Source of the DNA: Sulfurospirillum deleyianum DSM 6946
GTDB taxonomy: Bacteria; Campylobacterota; Campylobacteria; Campylobacterales; Sulfurospirillaceae
DNA length: 64,000 nucleotides
Direction of reading: 5' to 3'
NCBI RefSeq assembly: GCF_000024885.1
Contig: NC_013512.1
Coordinates: 682,001 to 746,000, forward strand
Shown: positions 35,740 to 44,264 of the stretch, piece by piece
How positions within the stretch are numbered: position 1 is the first letter of the stretch
Layout: each line of letters begins with the position of its first letter
Notes under the pieces: generated by a model
The model's input: only the letters and a program-made list of their open reading frames with translations
What the model was told of the DNA's origin: nothing
The model's database searches: none
Translations under genes and position numbers: made by a program

Positions 35740-35934
35740 ATGAAAACGCACGATTCAAGCAAGTTTATGGACTGGCGTGAAGCCAAAAAAAATGCGCTTT
35801 CCAAAACCATCTCTACTCGTATACCTGTTGATAGGATAGAAGAGCTCAAAGTACAAGCCAATAAGCTTGATATTCTGTATCAGTTCTATATTAAAATGAT
35901 TATCGCAGAAGGGTTAAAAGGGCGAACGGCTTAG
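35740..35934 (+). CDS. Ribbon-helix-helix antitoxin-like protein (orphan)
   Basis: 64 residues. The C-terminal half, KTISTRIPVDRIEELKVQANKLDILYQFYIKMIIAEGL, fits the CopG/BrnA-type antitoxin pattern (one beta strand followed by two helices). The ATG follows AGAGAAG. No toxin-like frame lies directly upstream or downstream, so it is either orphaned or acts as a stand-alone repressor. A TTACATGTAA copy begins three bases after its stop. Confidence 0.55.
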   Translation: MKTHDSSKFMDWREAKKNALSKTISTRIPVDRIEELKVQANKLDILYQFYIKMIIAEGLKGRTA

Positions 35935-36048
35935 GTTTACATGTAAAGAAAGTTAAAAGTTTAGCCCCCCTAAATTTTTTAAAATATGAATATATTGGTT
36001 GTATTTGTACTACGTTTGTGGTACAATTTTACAAAAAAAGGAGATCTC

Positions 36049-36300
36049 ATGAGAACCAGTACCAGTGTTCGCATCGATGAAGAGACAAAGCTTATAGCTT
36101 CAGAAGTATTGAAGCAGTATGGTATGAGTTTGAGTGAAGGAATAAACCTTTTTTGTAAACAAGTTGCCATGACCTATTCCATTCCTTTTGAGTTAAAAGT
36201 CCCAACTGAACGCATGAAAAAAGCACTCAAAGAGCTTGAAAAAAGAGAAGGAAAGTCATTTGACTCCATTGAAGCCCTTAAGGCTGACCTTGAGTCATGA
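36049..36300 (+). CDS. RelB/DinJ-family antitoxin
   Basis: 83 residues from the ATG at 36049, which has AAAAGGAGA upstream. The sequence TSTSVRIDEETKLIASEVLKQYGMSLSEGINLFCKQVA is the DinJ/RelB ribbon-helix-helix DNA-binding part, and the Lys/Glu-rich tail would bind the toxin. It normally neutralises a YafQ or RelE RNase and represses its own promoter. The stop overlaps the toxin ATG by four bases (ATGA). The toxin gene is broken. Confidence 0.85.
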   Translation: MRTSTSVRIDEETKLIASEVLKQYGMSLSEGINLFCKQVAMTYSIPFELKVPTERMKKALKELEKREGKSFDSIEALKADLES

Positions 36301-36567
36301 AATACGCCATCTTTCGCACTTCTTCGTTTAAAAAAGCCTATAAAAAGCTCTTACTTAGCAAGAACTTGTTTTAAGCATTGTGCTTAAACTCTTGCCAATG
36401 GTGAAAATTTGGATGAAAAATACAAAGACCATCTTTTGATAGGAAATTACAAAGGGTGCAGAGAGTGCCACATCAAACCTGATTTGCTACTCACCTATAA
36501 AATCAATAACGATGAAGTAGAGTTGGTTTTGGTGGAAGTTGGGACTCATGCTAAATTGTTTAAATAA
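36297..36567 (+). pseudogene. YafQ-type mRNA interferase toxin, disrupted by frameshifts
   Basis: The frame starts MKYAIFRTSSFKKAYKKLLLSKNLF and stops at 36372. The family sequence continues in a second frame (LSIVLKLL) and then in a third (GENLDEKYKDHLLIGNYKG, CRECHIKPDLLLTYK, LVLVEVGTHAKLF), ending at 36567. Two frameshifts are thus needed, one at about 36368-36375 and one at about 36400. YafQ toxins cleave mRNA in the ribosome. The breaks should leave only the antitoxin working. Confidence 0.75.
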
Positions 36568-36683
36568 AAGTTAAAAGTTTATCCCTGACCCCTAAATTTC
36601 GGACGGCTCGATGATGCTTTAAGTTTATGATATAATCTTAGGAATTACTCGATGCTGACACAGAATCTTGAACACTACCTTTT

Positions 36684-36690
36684 GTTATAC
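36684..36690 (-). other. Start of a truncated attC site (core GTATAAC)
   Basis: On the minus strand GTATAACAAAAGG begins four bases after the stop of the gene at 36694. GTATAAC is the exact complement of the left boundary core GTTATAC of the same cassette (39344-39350), as expected of the R'' box of a cassette's own attC. No closing GTTA-type core is found in the next 140 bases, so the site is cut short. Confidence 0.5.
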
Positions 36691-36693
36691 ATT

Positions 36694-39327
36694 TTATTGT
36701 GCTATTTTTTTTAAGTCAACCACTCGACTATTCTCTCCATTAAACGTGACAACATATAACTTGTCTTTGTAAATATGAAGCTTATCAATTCTATTCCTAT
36801 CCACATGCCCTAATACAGGTTCTTCTATGAAGTTCTTATCATATGCCACAATCTTACGTTTGTTGATATCATAAAAAAATAGTTCATGGCCTGTACCAAT
36901 AATAAGAAGGTTTTTATAGGTAATTGAATGTGGATACTTTTGATTGGCTATTCTCTTTGCATAGAATAGAGTTTCATCTTTATTAGTTGAAATATCATAA
37001 AAGCTAAACTTGACTTTGTCTTTCATTGCAGTGTTGATGTCGAAATCTGAATATATAATTTTATTTGTTCCCTCTAACACAAATAATTTCGTATGTCTCA
37101 TACTCTTTTTAGGCGATTCATTACTATGTTTTTCAAAAGGATAGAAATTAAGTTTATATTCACTCCATTGTGTACTTGTAATAAAATAATCTTTCGAAGT
37201 CTCAATGACTTCTTCATTTCGATTGAGCTTTATAGCATTGTTTTTCACAGTCTGCTTAATAACTTCTATTCTATCAATTACTTTTGTCTTTTCTTGGTAT
37301 GGTGTTTTGCTATTCAGACACTCACATATATTCTCATTTTCATAGGATAATCCTTCAATATTGACTGATGTATGACCTTTACATACTAAAGATGAATTTT
37401 GTTTGCTTACAACTGCGAAGTTATCTCTTATTGCATCATATCTCGCATCCATTTGTAAGATAACATTATCTTTAAAATCAATTACATTTGTAACATTATC
37501 CTGGTACTCTCCGTGTTCATCAGGAGCAAAGAATATGTCATTAATATGCTGCAATGTATTTGTATTATAAATACTGGTGCCTATTTGCCTCTCGTTATAC
37601 CTTGATACATATATTTTATCATCAATGAAATACAGCTTATCAACTGTACTCATTTTAATTGATATTTTGCTGTTTGGAATCTTTAATTTTCCAAAGATTT
37701 CTTTTAAATCATCTTCATCTGCTTTACAAGTGGACATTAAATAGCACTCTTTACTTCTCGCTATATGAAGTGCCTCCTGAACTTCTTTATCATTAGTGTT
37801 GATTTCTGCCGTATCAAACACATACTTGGTTTTATCAAATCTATCCAATGTCTGACTCAACCAAATTCCATATTGACGAAAAATCACTTTTTCTTCTTCC
37901 GATATAGAACTCTTGTCTAGTAAATATTTTTCTATATTGACATTTTCTAATATCTCCAAAACTACATATATGTCTTTTGTCTGGGCGTAAGTTTCTTGTG
38001 CATGTTTGTAAGCTTCTTTTAATTGGGCGCTTATATTGTCAGGCTTAGTTAAATTCTTTGAATCTACTTTATAGAGTGTCAGTGTACTGTTACCTCGGTA
38101 TTTGTAGTCATAAGCAAGCATCTTACCATTCGAATATACTATCGCTGAGGCGATGAGCGGTATAGTTAGTTGAAGTCTTCCTGTGTTCAAATCATATACC
38201 TGTGCATTTGTATTGCTAGTAGATTCCTTCGCTGTAATTACCAATGAGTTATCAATAGTACAGTAAGAGACAAAGGCTCCTGGCTTTTGTAGGGAAAACA
38301 ATAATTTTTTGGTTTTTAAGTCAAAAACCTTTGCATCTTTTTCAAACGAGACAACAGCTTTGCCATCAGCGATAACCAAATCTCGTCTGTTGCTATTAGA
38401 ACTTCCAAATTCGATAGTATCAACGACACTCAGATCTTTGTCAATTATTAAAAGATTGTCAGGTGTAAGTATTACAGTATTATTCCCCCATTTTGCTACA
38501 TTCGAAACATAAGTACTGTACTTATTATTTCTTACGTAAGAATTCATTTCAAATTCATGTCTTTTTGTGGTTGTTAAGTTGTTTAAATCAAACATGAATA
38601 TCTCTGTTTTTTGTACAATTAAAACTGAATTATTTTCAACAACTTCACCCCATATAATTTTGTCACGGAATTTTTTCTTAACTACTGTTTTGTTTGTTTT
38701 ACGATTTTTTATTATTAATTCTTCCGTGTCTGCCAAGCCACGGCATTTGTATACAATAAATGCTTCATTATGTGCTATATATGTACTTTCTTCTTTGGTG
38801 GTTTCCAGAACTCTAAACGTAAAATCTGTTGGGTCTACTTCTATAATTTGATATTTATCTCTTGTTCTGAAGTCATAATTAGTAAATATGATTTTGTTAT
38901 CAGAGATAGTGTGGTCACCTCCATAAGTTTGGAAAGAAACCTTGTCAATCAGTTCAAATATAGGCTGTTTAGGCTCTTGTAGTGTTTTCAAATCTTTTAT
39001 TCTTGACTCATATGCATTAGAGACGCATTTAGACTTTTGGTAATCATTCGAAAATTCTGTGTTGCATTTATCACGTTCAATGAGCCATAGTAATTGAGTT
39101 TTCTTGCGTTGCGTGGCATAAATACTATTTTGCTGTCCTTCCTTGTAAAGTGTATTCAACTCTTCATCCATCAACGATAACTGGTTGTCTGTGCAAATAG
39201 TCTTTTCAACAAATGTGCTTGCTCTTGCACAATCGAAGCTTGCCGCATTAGTAATTATTGGAATGAGTAATATGCCTAAGGAAAGAAATAAAGTGTTTAA
39301 TTTAGATGTTGATTTACAAAATGTCAC
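36694..39327 (-). CDS. LprI-domain protein with a beta-propeller-like body (integron cassette gene)
   Basis: 877 residues. A signal peptide (LFLSLGILLIPIITNA) is followed by an LprI/DUF1311 domain (about 30-105: SFDCARASTFVEKTICTDNQLSLMDEEL ending QLLWLIERDKC) with paired Cys. A long beta-rich region follows, with repeated VYDLNTGRLQLTI- or FDLKTKKLLFS-like blades that look like a WD40/PQQ propeller. LprI-type domains occur in periplasmic proteins, including lysozyme inhibitors. Base composition is more AT-rich than neighbours and it has no TTACATGTAA. It lies between attC cores (GTTATAC at its start, GTATAAC after its stop), so it is a gene cassette. The biological role is unknown. Confidence 0.65.
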   Translation of the reverse strand: MTFCKSTSKLNTLFLSLGILLIPIITNAASFDCARASTFVEKTICTDNQLSLMDEELNTLYKEGQQNSIYATQRKKTQLLWLIERDKCNTEFSNDYQKSKCVSNAYESRIKDLKTLQEPKQPIFELIDKVSFQTYGGDHTISDNKIIFTNYDFRTRDKYQIIEVDPTDFTFRVLETTKEESTYIAHNEAFIVYKCRGLADTEELIIKNRKTNKTVVKKKFRDKIIWGEVVENNSVLIVQKTEIFMFDLNNLTTTKRHEFEMNSYVRNNKYSTYVSNVAKWGNNTVILTPDNLLIIDKDLSVVDTIEFGSSNSNRRDLVIADGKAVVSFEKDAKVFDLKTKKLLFSLQKPGAFVSYCTIDNSLVITAKESTSNTNAQVYDLNTGRLQLTIPLIASAIVYSNGKMLAYDYKYRGNSTLTLYKVDSKNLTKPDNISAQLKEAYKHAQETYAQTKDIYVVLEILENVNIEKYLLDKSSISEEEKVIFRQYGIWLSQTLDRFDKTKYVFDTAEINTNDKEVQEALHIARSKECYLMSTCKADEDDLKEIFGKLKIPNSKISIKMSTVDKLYFIDDKIYVSRYNERQIGTSIYNTNTLQHINDIFFAPDEHGEYQDNVTNVIDFKDNVILQMDARYDAIRDNFAVVSKQNSSLVCKGHTSVNIEGLSYENENICECLNSKTPYQEKTKVIDRIEVIKQTVKNNAIKLNRNEEVIETSKDYFITSTQWSEYKLNFYPFEKHSNESPKKSMRHTKLFVLEGTNKIIYSDFDINTAMKDKVKFSFYDISTNKDETLFYAKRIANQKYPHSITYKNLLIIGTGHELFFYDINKRKIVAYDKNFIEEPVLGHVDRNRIDKLHIYKDKLYVVTFNGENSRVVDLKKIAQ

Positions 39328-39343
39328 ATATGTCCTTATTTGT

Positions 39344-39412
39344 GTATAACGTTTGAGTTGAGAAATATTTGAGCCGCAGGGTCAAATATTTCTCTCCAAT
39401 GATTTGTTAGCA
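39344..39412 (-). other. Integron attC recombination site
   Basis: Read on the minus strand: R'' TGCTAAC (39412-39406), a spacer, an L'' box TTGGAG with an extra G, a hairpin arm, loop, second arm, L' CTCAA, a spacer, and R' GTTATAC (39350-39344). The arms GAGAAATATTTGA (39360-39372) and TCAAATATTTCTC (39382-39394) pair perfectly over a 9-base loop. L'' pairs with L' leaving one G unpaired, the strand-marking feature of attC sites. The stop codon of the 39407 gene lies within R''. Confidence 0.85.
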
Positions 39413-40105
39413 TAACCACTGTTCATCCTGAAATCCAATTTGTTTTAAAAGAACTCTTCCTAATTGAGTTATTTCATAACCCTTTGTTTCTAATTTAGAA
39501 CTTTGACCAACTTTAATATCAATTTTTCTTTCAAGTAAACCTAAAGAAGTTAAATGTTCCTTATAACTTTTTTGAATTGCTGCTTTATCTCGCTCTTCTT
39601 GATTAGAGACAAGTGTTGGTCTTATAAGTTCTAAAATATTTTGATGTTTATCTCTAAATTCATTATCTCCATTTAATAATGGAACTAGATAAAATCTTAA
39701 CCAAATAACTTCAATATCATTAATTTCTTTTAAAATTGTCAATAAATGTTTATTTTCAATTGCAGAAATATGGTCTTTATCAAGGCTATTTTCAATTACA
39801 GAAGAAATATATTGAATTCTTTCGTAACTTAATGCTCGTGAAGCTTGTAAAACACTTTCTTCAATCAAATCAACAAATTCTTCATTTCTCAATTGGTTTT
39901 CTAACTGTTCCTTTTCAACACTGGAAAGTTTTTTATCTAATTCTGCTACATATTTTGATAATCTATCTAATCTTTGATTTGGAATTATTACACTAAACAT
40001 TTCTTGTAGCATAGGACCTAGAAATGGAATTGGTCCAACAATTGACTTAATTGTAGAAACAGTAATATCTGTTTTATTGTTTTTTGTTACATCGTTGTTG
40101 TTCAT
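39407..40105 (-). CDS. Hypothetical protein in an integron gene cassette
   Basis: 232 residues, cytoplasmic. A short hydrophobic segment (IKSIVGPIPFLGPMLQEMFSVII) near residue 20-45 is followed by a helical, coiled-coil-prone region (about 48-100) and a C-terminal part resembling a winged helix (TKGYEITQLGRVLLKQIGF). No family recognised. The segment could contact membrane, so a toxin- or defence-like role is possible but unsupported. Strongly AT-rich codon use differs from neighbours. Its TAA stop is part of the attC R'' box, and the cassette's left boundary GTTAGCA (40130-40124) lies before its start, the classical one-gene cassette layout. Confidence 0.7.
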   Translation of the reverse strand: MNNNDVTKNNKTDITVSTIKSIVGPIPFLGPMLQEMFSVIIPNQRLDRLSKYVAELDKKLSSVEKEQLENQLRNEEFVDLIEESVLQASRALSYERIQYISSVIENSLDKDHISAIENKHLLTILKEINDIEVIWLRFYLVPLLNGDNEFRDKHQNILELIRPTLVSNQEERDKAAIQKSYKEHLTSLGLLERKIDIKVGQSSKLETKGYEITQLGRVLLKQIGFQDEQWLC

Positions 40106-40555
40106 GAAGTTTTCATTTCCTTATGCTAACTATTTATTCAACGAACATTATATATCAATCAGTCTGATATGCCCAAATAAATGAACATAAAAAATGTTCG
40201 TTTATTGGATTAAAATGTTTTAAAATGCGATTTTTTTCCTGTTTTATACTCAAAAGTACTAAACTTTTTCACATATCAATAAGCATTTAAAACTATATTT
40301 GGCGTTATTTGAACATAGTGTCGTTTAATGTTTAGAAATTTAGAATTTAGAATGAAAAGTAGAACGAGAGAGGTTACTTTTTATCTGCCACAAATGCATA
40401 AAATTCTAGCAAATAACCTTACATCTCTTCTTTACATGTAAAGAAGAAATCCCCATAAAATTAAATTTTGTGAATTAAATTATTGACTTAAGTCATAGAT
40501 TGGATTTTTGCTAAGTGATAGAATCTCCTCGTAACTCAAATCAGGAGGTATTGAT
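40106..40555. promoter_or_regulatory. Intergenic region: cassette boundary, hairpin and nap promoter
   Basis: This 450-base region has no gene. TGCTAAC at 40124-40130 (GTTAGCA on the minus strand) is the left cassette boundary. An inverted repeat AATAAATGAACAT/ATGTTCGTTTATT lies near 40176-40206 (5-base loop, one mismatch). A 22-base perfect palindrome centred on TTACATGTAA spans 40426-40447. TTGACTTAAGTCAT at 40483-40496 resembles a Crp/Fnr box. AGGAGGT at about 40543 is the napA ribosome site. Confidence 0.6.
40483..40496. promoter_or_regulatory. Crp/Fnr-like box upstream of napA
   Basis: TTGACTTAAGTCAT contains the perfect 12-base palindrome TGACTTAAGTCA and keeps the Fnr/Nss spacing TTGA-N6-TCA. 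It lies about 60-70 bases before the napA start. It shares TTGAY..TAAGTCA with the site at 21416 before nrfH, so one regulator, such as either Crp/Fnr protein in this window, could control both. Confidence 0.5.
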
Positions 40556-43345
40556 ATGTCGCTTTCAAGAAGAGACTTTCTAAAAACATCTGCTGCTGCT
40601 AGTGCTGCGGCTGCGGTAGGTATTAGTGTACCAGCCGAGCTTAAAGCCGCTGGCGAACAAGCTGAGGCTAATTGGAGATGGGATAAAGCCGTCTGCCGTT
40701 TCTGTGGTACCGGTTGTGGTATTATGGTTGCGACCAAAGAGGGTAAAATTGTTGCGGTCAAAGGTGATCCAGCAGCTCCCGTCAATCGTGGTCTTAACTG
40801 TATTAAAGGCTATTTTAACGCCAAAATTATGTACGGTGCGGATCGTTTAAAACAACCCCTTCTTCGTATGAACGATAAAGGTGAGTTTGATAAAAAAGGT
40901 CAGTTTAAACCTGTTTCATGGAAACGCGCATTTGATGAGATGGAAAAACACATCAAAGCAGCGCTTAAAGTGGGTGGTCCAGAAGCGATTGGTGTTTTTG
41001 GTTCAGGTCAGTACACCATTCAAGAAGGATATGCTGCTGCTAAGATGATGAAAGCGGGTTTCCGTGCGAATGGAATTGACCCAAATGCTCGTCACTGTAT
41101 GGCGTCAGCGGTGGCTGGATTTATGCAAACATTTGGTATTGATGAACCAGCAGGCTGTTATGATGATATCGAAATTACAGATACTATCGTAACATGGGGC
41201 GCTAATATGGCAGAGATGCACCCGATTTTATGGTCACGTGTGAGCGATAGAAAACTCACAAGCCCTGATCGTGTCAAAGTTGTTAACCTCTCTACGTATA
41301 CACACCGCTGTTCAGATCTTGCAGATATTGAGATTATTTTCTCTCCAAGTACCGATTTGGCGATTTGGAACTATATTGCACGTGAGATTGTGTACAATCA
41401 TCCAGAATCTATTGATTGGGACTTTGTTAAGAAAAATATTATTTTTACAACAGGGTTTGCAAACATTGGTTATGGTATGCGAACAGAAGCAGAGGCTAAA
41501 AAATTAGGTTATTCTGCGAAAGAACTTGAAGTCATTAAAAAAGAAGATGCTAAAGTGATTTCTGAAAAAGAGGCTCCAGGTCTTGCACACTTAGGTATTA
41601 AAGCAGGTGATGTCATGAAAATGGACAAAGCTGGTGCTGCTGCTGTTCACTGGGAAATCACTTTTGAAGATTTCAAAAAAGCGTTAGATCCTTATACACT
41701 GGATTATGTCGCTAAAATCTCTAAAGGTAATCCAGATGAAAAACTGGAAGATTTCAAAGTAAAACTTCAAACATTAGCCAATCTTTATATTGAGAAAAAT
41801 AGAAAAGTAGTCAGTTTTTGGACGATGGGCTTTAACCAACACCAAAGAGGTACGTGGGTTAATGAGCAATCTTACATGGTTCACTTCCTTTTAGGAAAAC
41901 AAGCCAAACCAGGTGATGGCGCATTCTCACTTACAGGACAACCCAGCGCATGTGGTACCGCACGTGAAGTAGGTACGTTTACTCACCGTTTACCTGCAGA
42001 TATGGATGTCCATATTCCAAAACACAGAGAAGTAACAGAAAAAATTTGGAAATTGCCAAAAGGGACAATTAACCCTGTAGGTTATCAACACATTATGAAT
42101 ATCCACCGACACATTGAAAGTGGAAAAATCAAATTTGCATGGGTCAACGTTTGTAATCCATACCAAGACAGTGCCAACGCAAGCCACTGGATTAAAGCAG
42201 CTCGTGAACTCGATAACTTTATTGTTTGTTCGGATGCGTATCCTGGTATTTCAGCTAAGGTATCTGATCTTATCTTGCCAACAGCGATGATTTATGAGAA
42301 GTGGGGTTCTTACGGCAATGCTGAGCGAAGAACGCAACACTGGAGACAGCAGGTTGTGCCTGTGGGTGATGCGATGAGTGATACATGGCAGTGGGTTGAG
42401 CTTTCAAAACGCTTTACAATTAAAGATGTATGGGGTGAGCAACCGATTAAAGGTGGCAAAATACCAAGCGTCATTGAAGCGGCAAAAGCAATGGGTTATA
42501 AAGAAACAGATACGATGTATGATGTTCTTTTTGCGACACCGTTTGCAAAACAGTTTAAAGCAGATGATGCCATTGGTAAAGGGTTTGATAACAGTGAAGT
42601 CTTTGGCGATAACCGTGGTGTTATGGGTAGTGATGGTAAAGAGTGGAAAGGGTATGGCTTCTTTATTCAAAAATCGATTTGGGAAGAGTACCGCCAGTTT
42701 GGATTAGGTCATGGACACGACCTTGCAGACTTCGATACTTACCATAAAGTAAGAGGTTTGAAATGGCCTGTTGTAGATGGTAAAGAGACTCAATGGCGTT
42801 TTAATGCAAAATACGATCCGTATGCTGCAAAAGCGGGCAATGGTGATTTTGCTTTCTATGGTGATTTTGCAAAAGCCCTTAAAAAAGGTAACTTGGTAAA
42901 ACCAACCACAGAAGAGACTTATTCGCTTAAAAATAAAGCAAAAATCTTCTTTAGACCGTATATGGATCCATGTGAAATGCCTGATAAAGAGTACGATACA
43001 TGGTTATGTACAGGTCGTGTGTTAGAGCACTGGCATAGTGGAACGATGACGATGAGGGTTCCTGAACTCTACCGTGCGGTTCCTGAAGCACTTTGTTATA
43101 TGCACCCAGAAGATGCCAAAGCAAAAGGTCTTAAACAAGGCGATATGATTTGGATTGAGAGTCGTCGTGGTTCATGTAAAGCACGTGTTGAAACCAGAGG
43201 TCGTAACAGAACACCACGTGGATTGGTATTTGTTCCATGGTTTGATGAAAAAGTTATGATCAATAAAGTTTGTCTTGATGCGACATGTCCAATCTCAAAA
43301 CAAACCGATTATAAAAAATGTGCGGTTAAATTGTACAAAGCATAA
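40556..43345 (+). CDS. napA: NapA, periplasmic nitrate reductase catalytic subunit
   Basis: 929 residues, the long form usual in Campylobacterota. A twin-arginine signal ([12 protein letters not shown]) is present. A [4Fe-4S] site lies at C47, C50, C54 and about C82 (CRFCGTGC, later LNCIKGYF). The Mo-bis-MGD ligand is Cys181 in [10 protein letters not shown]. The molybdopterin dinucleotide domain is at the C-terminus ([18 protein letters not shown]). Reduces nitrate to nitrite in the periplasm with electrons from NapB. First of napAGHBFLD; napG follows after 103 bases. Confidence 0.97.
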   Translation: MSLSRRDFLKTSAAASAAAAVGISVPAELKAAGEQAEANWRWDKAVCRFCGTGCGIMVATKEGKIVAVKGDPAAPVNRGLNCIKGYFNAKIMYGADRLKQPLLRMNDKGEFDKKGQFKPVSWKRAFDEMEKHIKAALKVGGPEAIGVFGSGQYTIQEGYAAAKMMKAGFRANGIDPNARHCMASAVAGFMQTFGIDEPAGCYDDIEITDTIVTWGANMAEMHPILWSRVSDRKLTSPDRVKVVNLSTYTHRCSDLADIEIIFSPSTDLAIWNYIAREIVYNHPESIDWDFVKKNIIFTTGFANIGYGMRTEAEAKKLGYSAKELEVIKKEDAKVISEKEAPGLAHLGIKAGDVMKMDKAGAAAVHWEITFEDFKKALDPYTLDYVAKISKGNPDEKLEDFKVKLQTLANLYIEKNRKVVSFWTMGFNQHQRGTWVNEQSYMVHFLLGKQAKPGDGAFSLTGQPSACGTAREVGTFTHRLPADMDVHIPKHREVTEKIWKLPKGTINPVGYQHIMNIHRHIESGKIKFAWVNVCNPYQDSANASHWIKAARELDNFIVCSDAYPGISAKVSDLILPTAMIYEKWGSYGNAERRTQHWRQQVVPVGDAMSDTWQWVELSKRFTIKDVWGEQPIKGGKIPSVIEAAKAMGYKETDTMYDVLFATPFAKQFKADDAIGKGFDNSEVFGDNRGVMGSDGKEWKGYGFFIQKSIWEEYRQFGLGHGHDLADFDTYHKVRGLKWPVVDGKETQWRFNAKYDPYAAKAGNGDFAFYGDFAKALKKGNLVKPTTEETYSLKNKAKIFFRPYMDPCEMPDKEYDTWLCTGRVLEHWHSGTMTMRVPELYRAVPEALCYMHPEDAKAKGLKQGDMIWIESRRGSCKARVETRGRNRTPRGLVFVPWFDEKVMINKVCLDATCPISKQTDYKKCAVKLYKA

Positions 43346-43448
43346 TTGCAATAATGTATGACCAAAAAGAGGTAAGTGTGTTTCTAAAAATAGACAATGA
43401 ACTCCTTAACTCAAGAATAGGTCACAAATAGGATAGAAAGGATAGCTT

Positions 43449-44264
43449 GTGAGTAATCATGCAACACAACAAATCACAGCCAGGCGCAAGTTCCTGACAC
43501 TCATGGCACAAAGCGTTGGATTTTCTGCACTTGGCGGTATGGTCTGGAGTGGTTATATTGCTGAAGCAAAATCAGCACCACTCATTCTTCGCCCACCTGG
43601 AGCCGTTGCAGAGGTGGATTTTTTACGTTTGTGTATTAAGTGTGGGCAATGTGTCGAAGCGTGTCCTTATGATACGCTAAACCTTGCAAAACCTGGTGAT
43701 AACAAACCTTTGGGTACGCCGTTTTTCAACCCAAGAGAGGTTCCGTGCTATATGTGTACGGATATTCCTTGTGTTCCTGTGTGTCCAACAGGTGCGTTAA
43801 ATGAACACGCTGTCTCACGTGTTGTGGAAGGTAAGAAAGAGTTAGATATTACCAAAGCACGGATGGGACTTGCGGTCGTTGATGTTGAGTCATGTATTGC
43901 TTTTTGGGGTATTCAATGCGATGCGTGTTATAGAGCCTGTCCGATTATGGATAGTGCGATTGTTTTAGAGTATCGCCGTAATGAACGTACGGGGAAACAC
44001 GCTTATTTGGTTCCTATTGTCAATAGTACCATGTGTACAGGGTGTGGGCTATGTGAACGCGCCTGTGTGACTGAAAAAGCTGCCATTCATGTGTTGCCTT
44101 TAGAAGTGGCTAAAGGGGCTATTGGAGGGCATTATATTAAGGGCTGGGATGCTTCGGATGAAAAACGCTTAGAGACGCAAAGCAGTGATGTTACAACACG
44201 TACAAAGCGTAGCGAAAAAAGCGCTCAAGATTATCTCAATGCGGATGAGGAGTTGTTCAAATGA
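43449..44264 (+). CDS. napG: NapG, exported ferredoxin of the NapGH quinol dehydrogenase
   Basis: 271 residues with a GTG start and AAGGATAG upstream. The Tat signal reads ARRKFLTLMAQSVG. Four Cys clusters: CIKCGQCVEAC, CYMCTDIPCVPVC, CIAFWGIQCDACYRAC and CTGCGLCERAC, each for a [4Fe-4S] centre. It accepts electrons from NapH and delivers them toward NapB. The stop overlaps the napH start (ATGA). Confidence 0.95.
   Translation: MSNHATQQITARRKFLTLMAQSVGFSALGGMVWSGYIAEAKSAPLILRPPGAVAEVDFLRLCIKCGQCVEACPYDTLNLAKPGDNKPLGTPFFNPREVPCYMCTDIPCVPVCPTGALNEHAVSRVVEGKKELDITKARMGLAVVDVESCIAFWGIQCDACYRACPIMDSAIVLEYRRNERTGKHAYLVPIVNSTMCTGCGLCERACVTEKAAIHVLPLEVAKGAIGGHYIKGWDASDEKRLETQSSDVTTRTKRSEKSAQDYLNADEELFK

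Larger units (their letters stand above)
35949..36581. repeat. Direct repeats flanking a toxin-antitoxin remnant
   Basis: AAAGTTAAAAGTTTA occurs exactly at 35949-35963 and at 36567-36581. Each copy is followed within 6-10 bases by a C-rich stretch and CCTAAATTT (35969 and 36590). The repeats bracket the RelB/YafQ pair at 36049-36567, as expected for a mobile or REP-like module, or a duplication. Confidence 0.65.

Noticed and set aside
35702-35790. Short frame starting MNKKERSIYENARFKQ overlapping the RHH gene
   Set aside because: Only about 21 codons in another frame and no toxin-like features; it is probably leader sequence.
40176-40206. Inverted repeat near 40176-40206 as a second attC
   Set aside because: It lacks flanking TAAC/GTTA cores at attC spacing and the unpaired G; it is more likely an ordinary hairpin.
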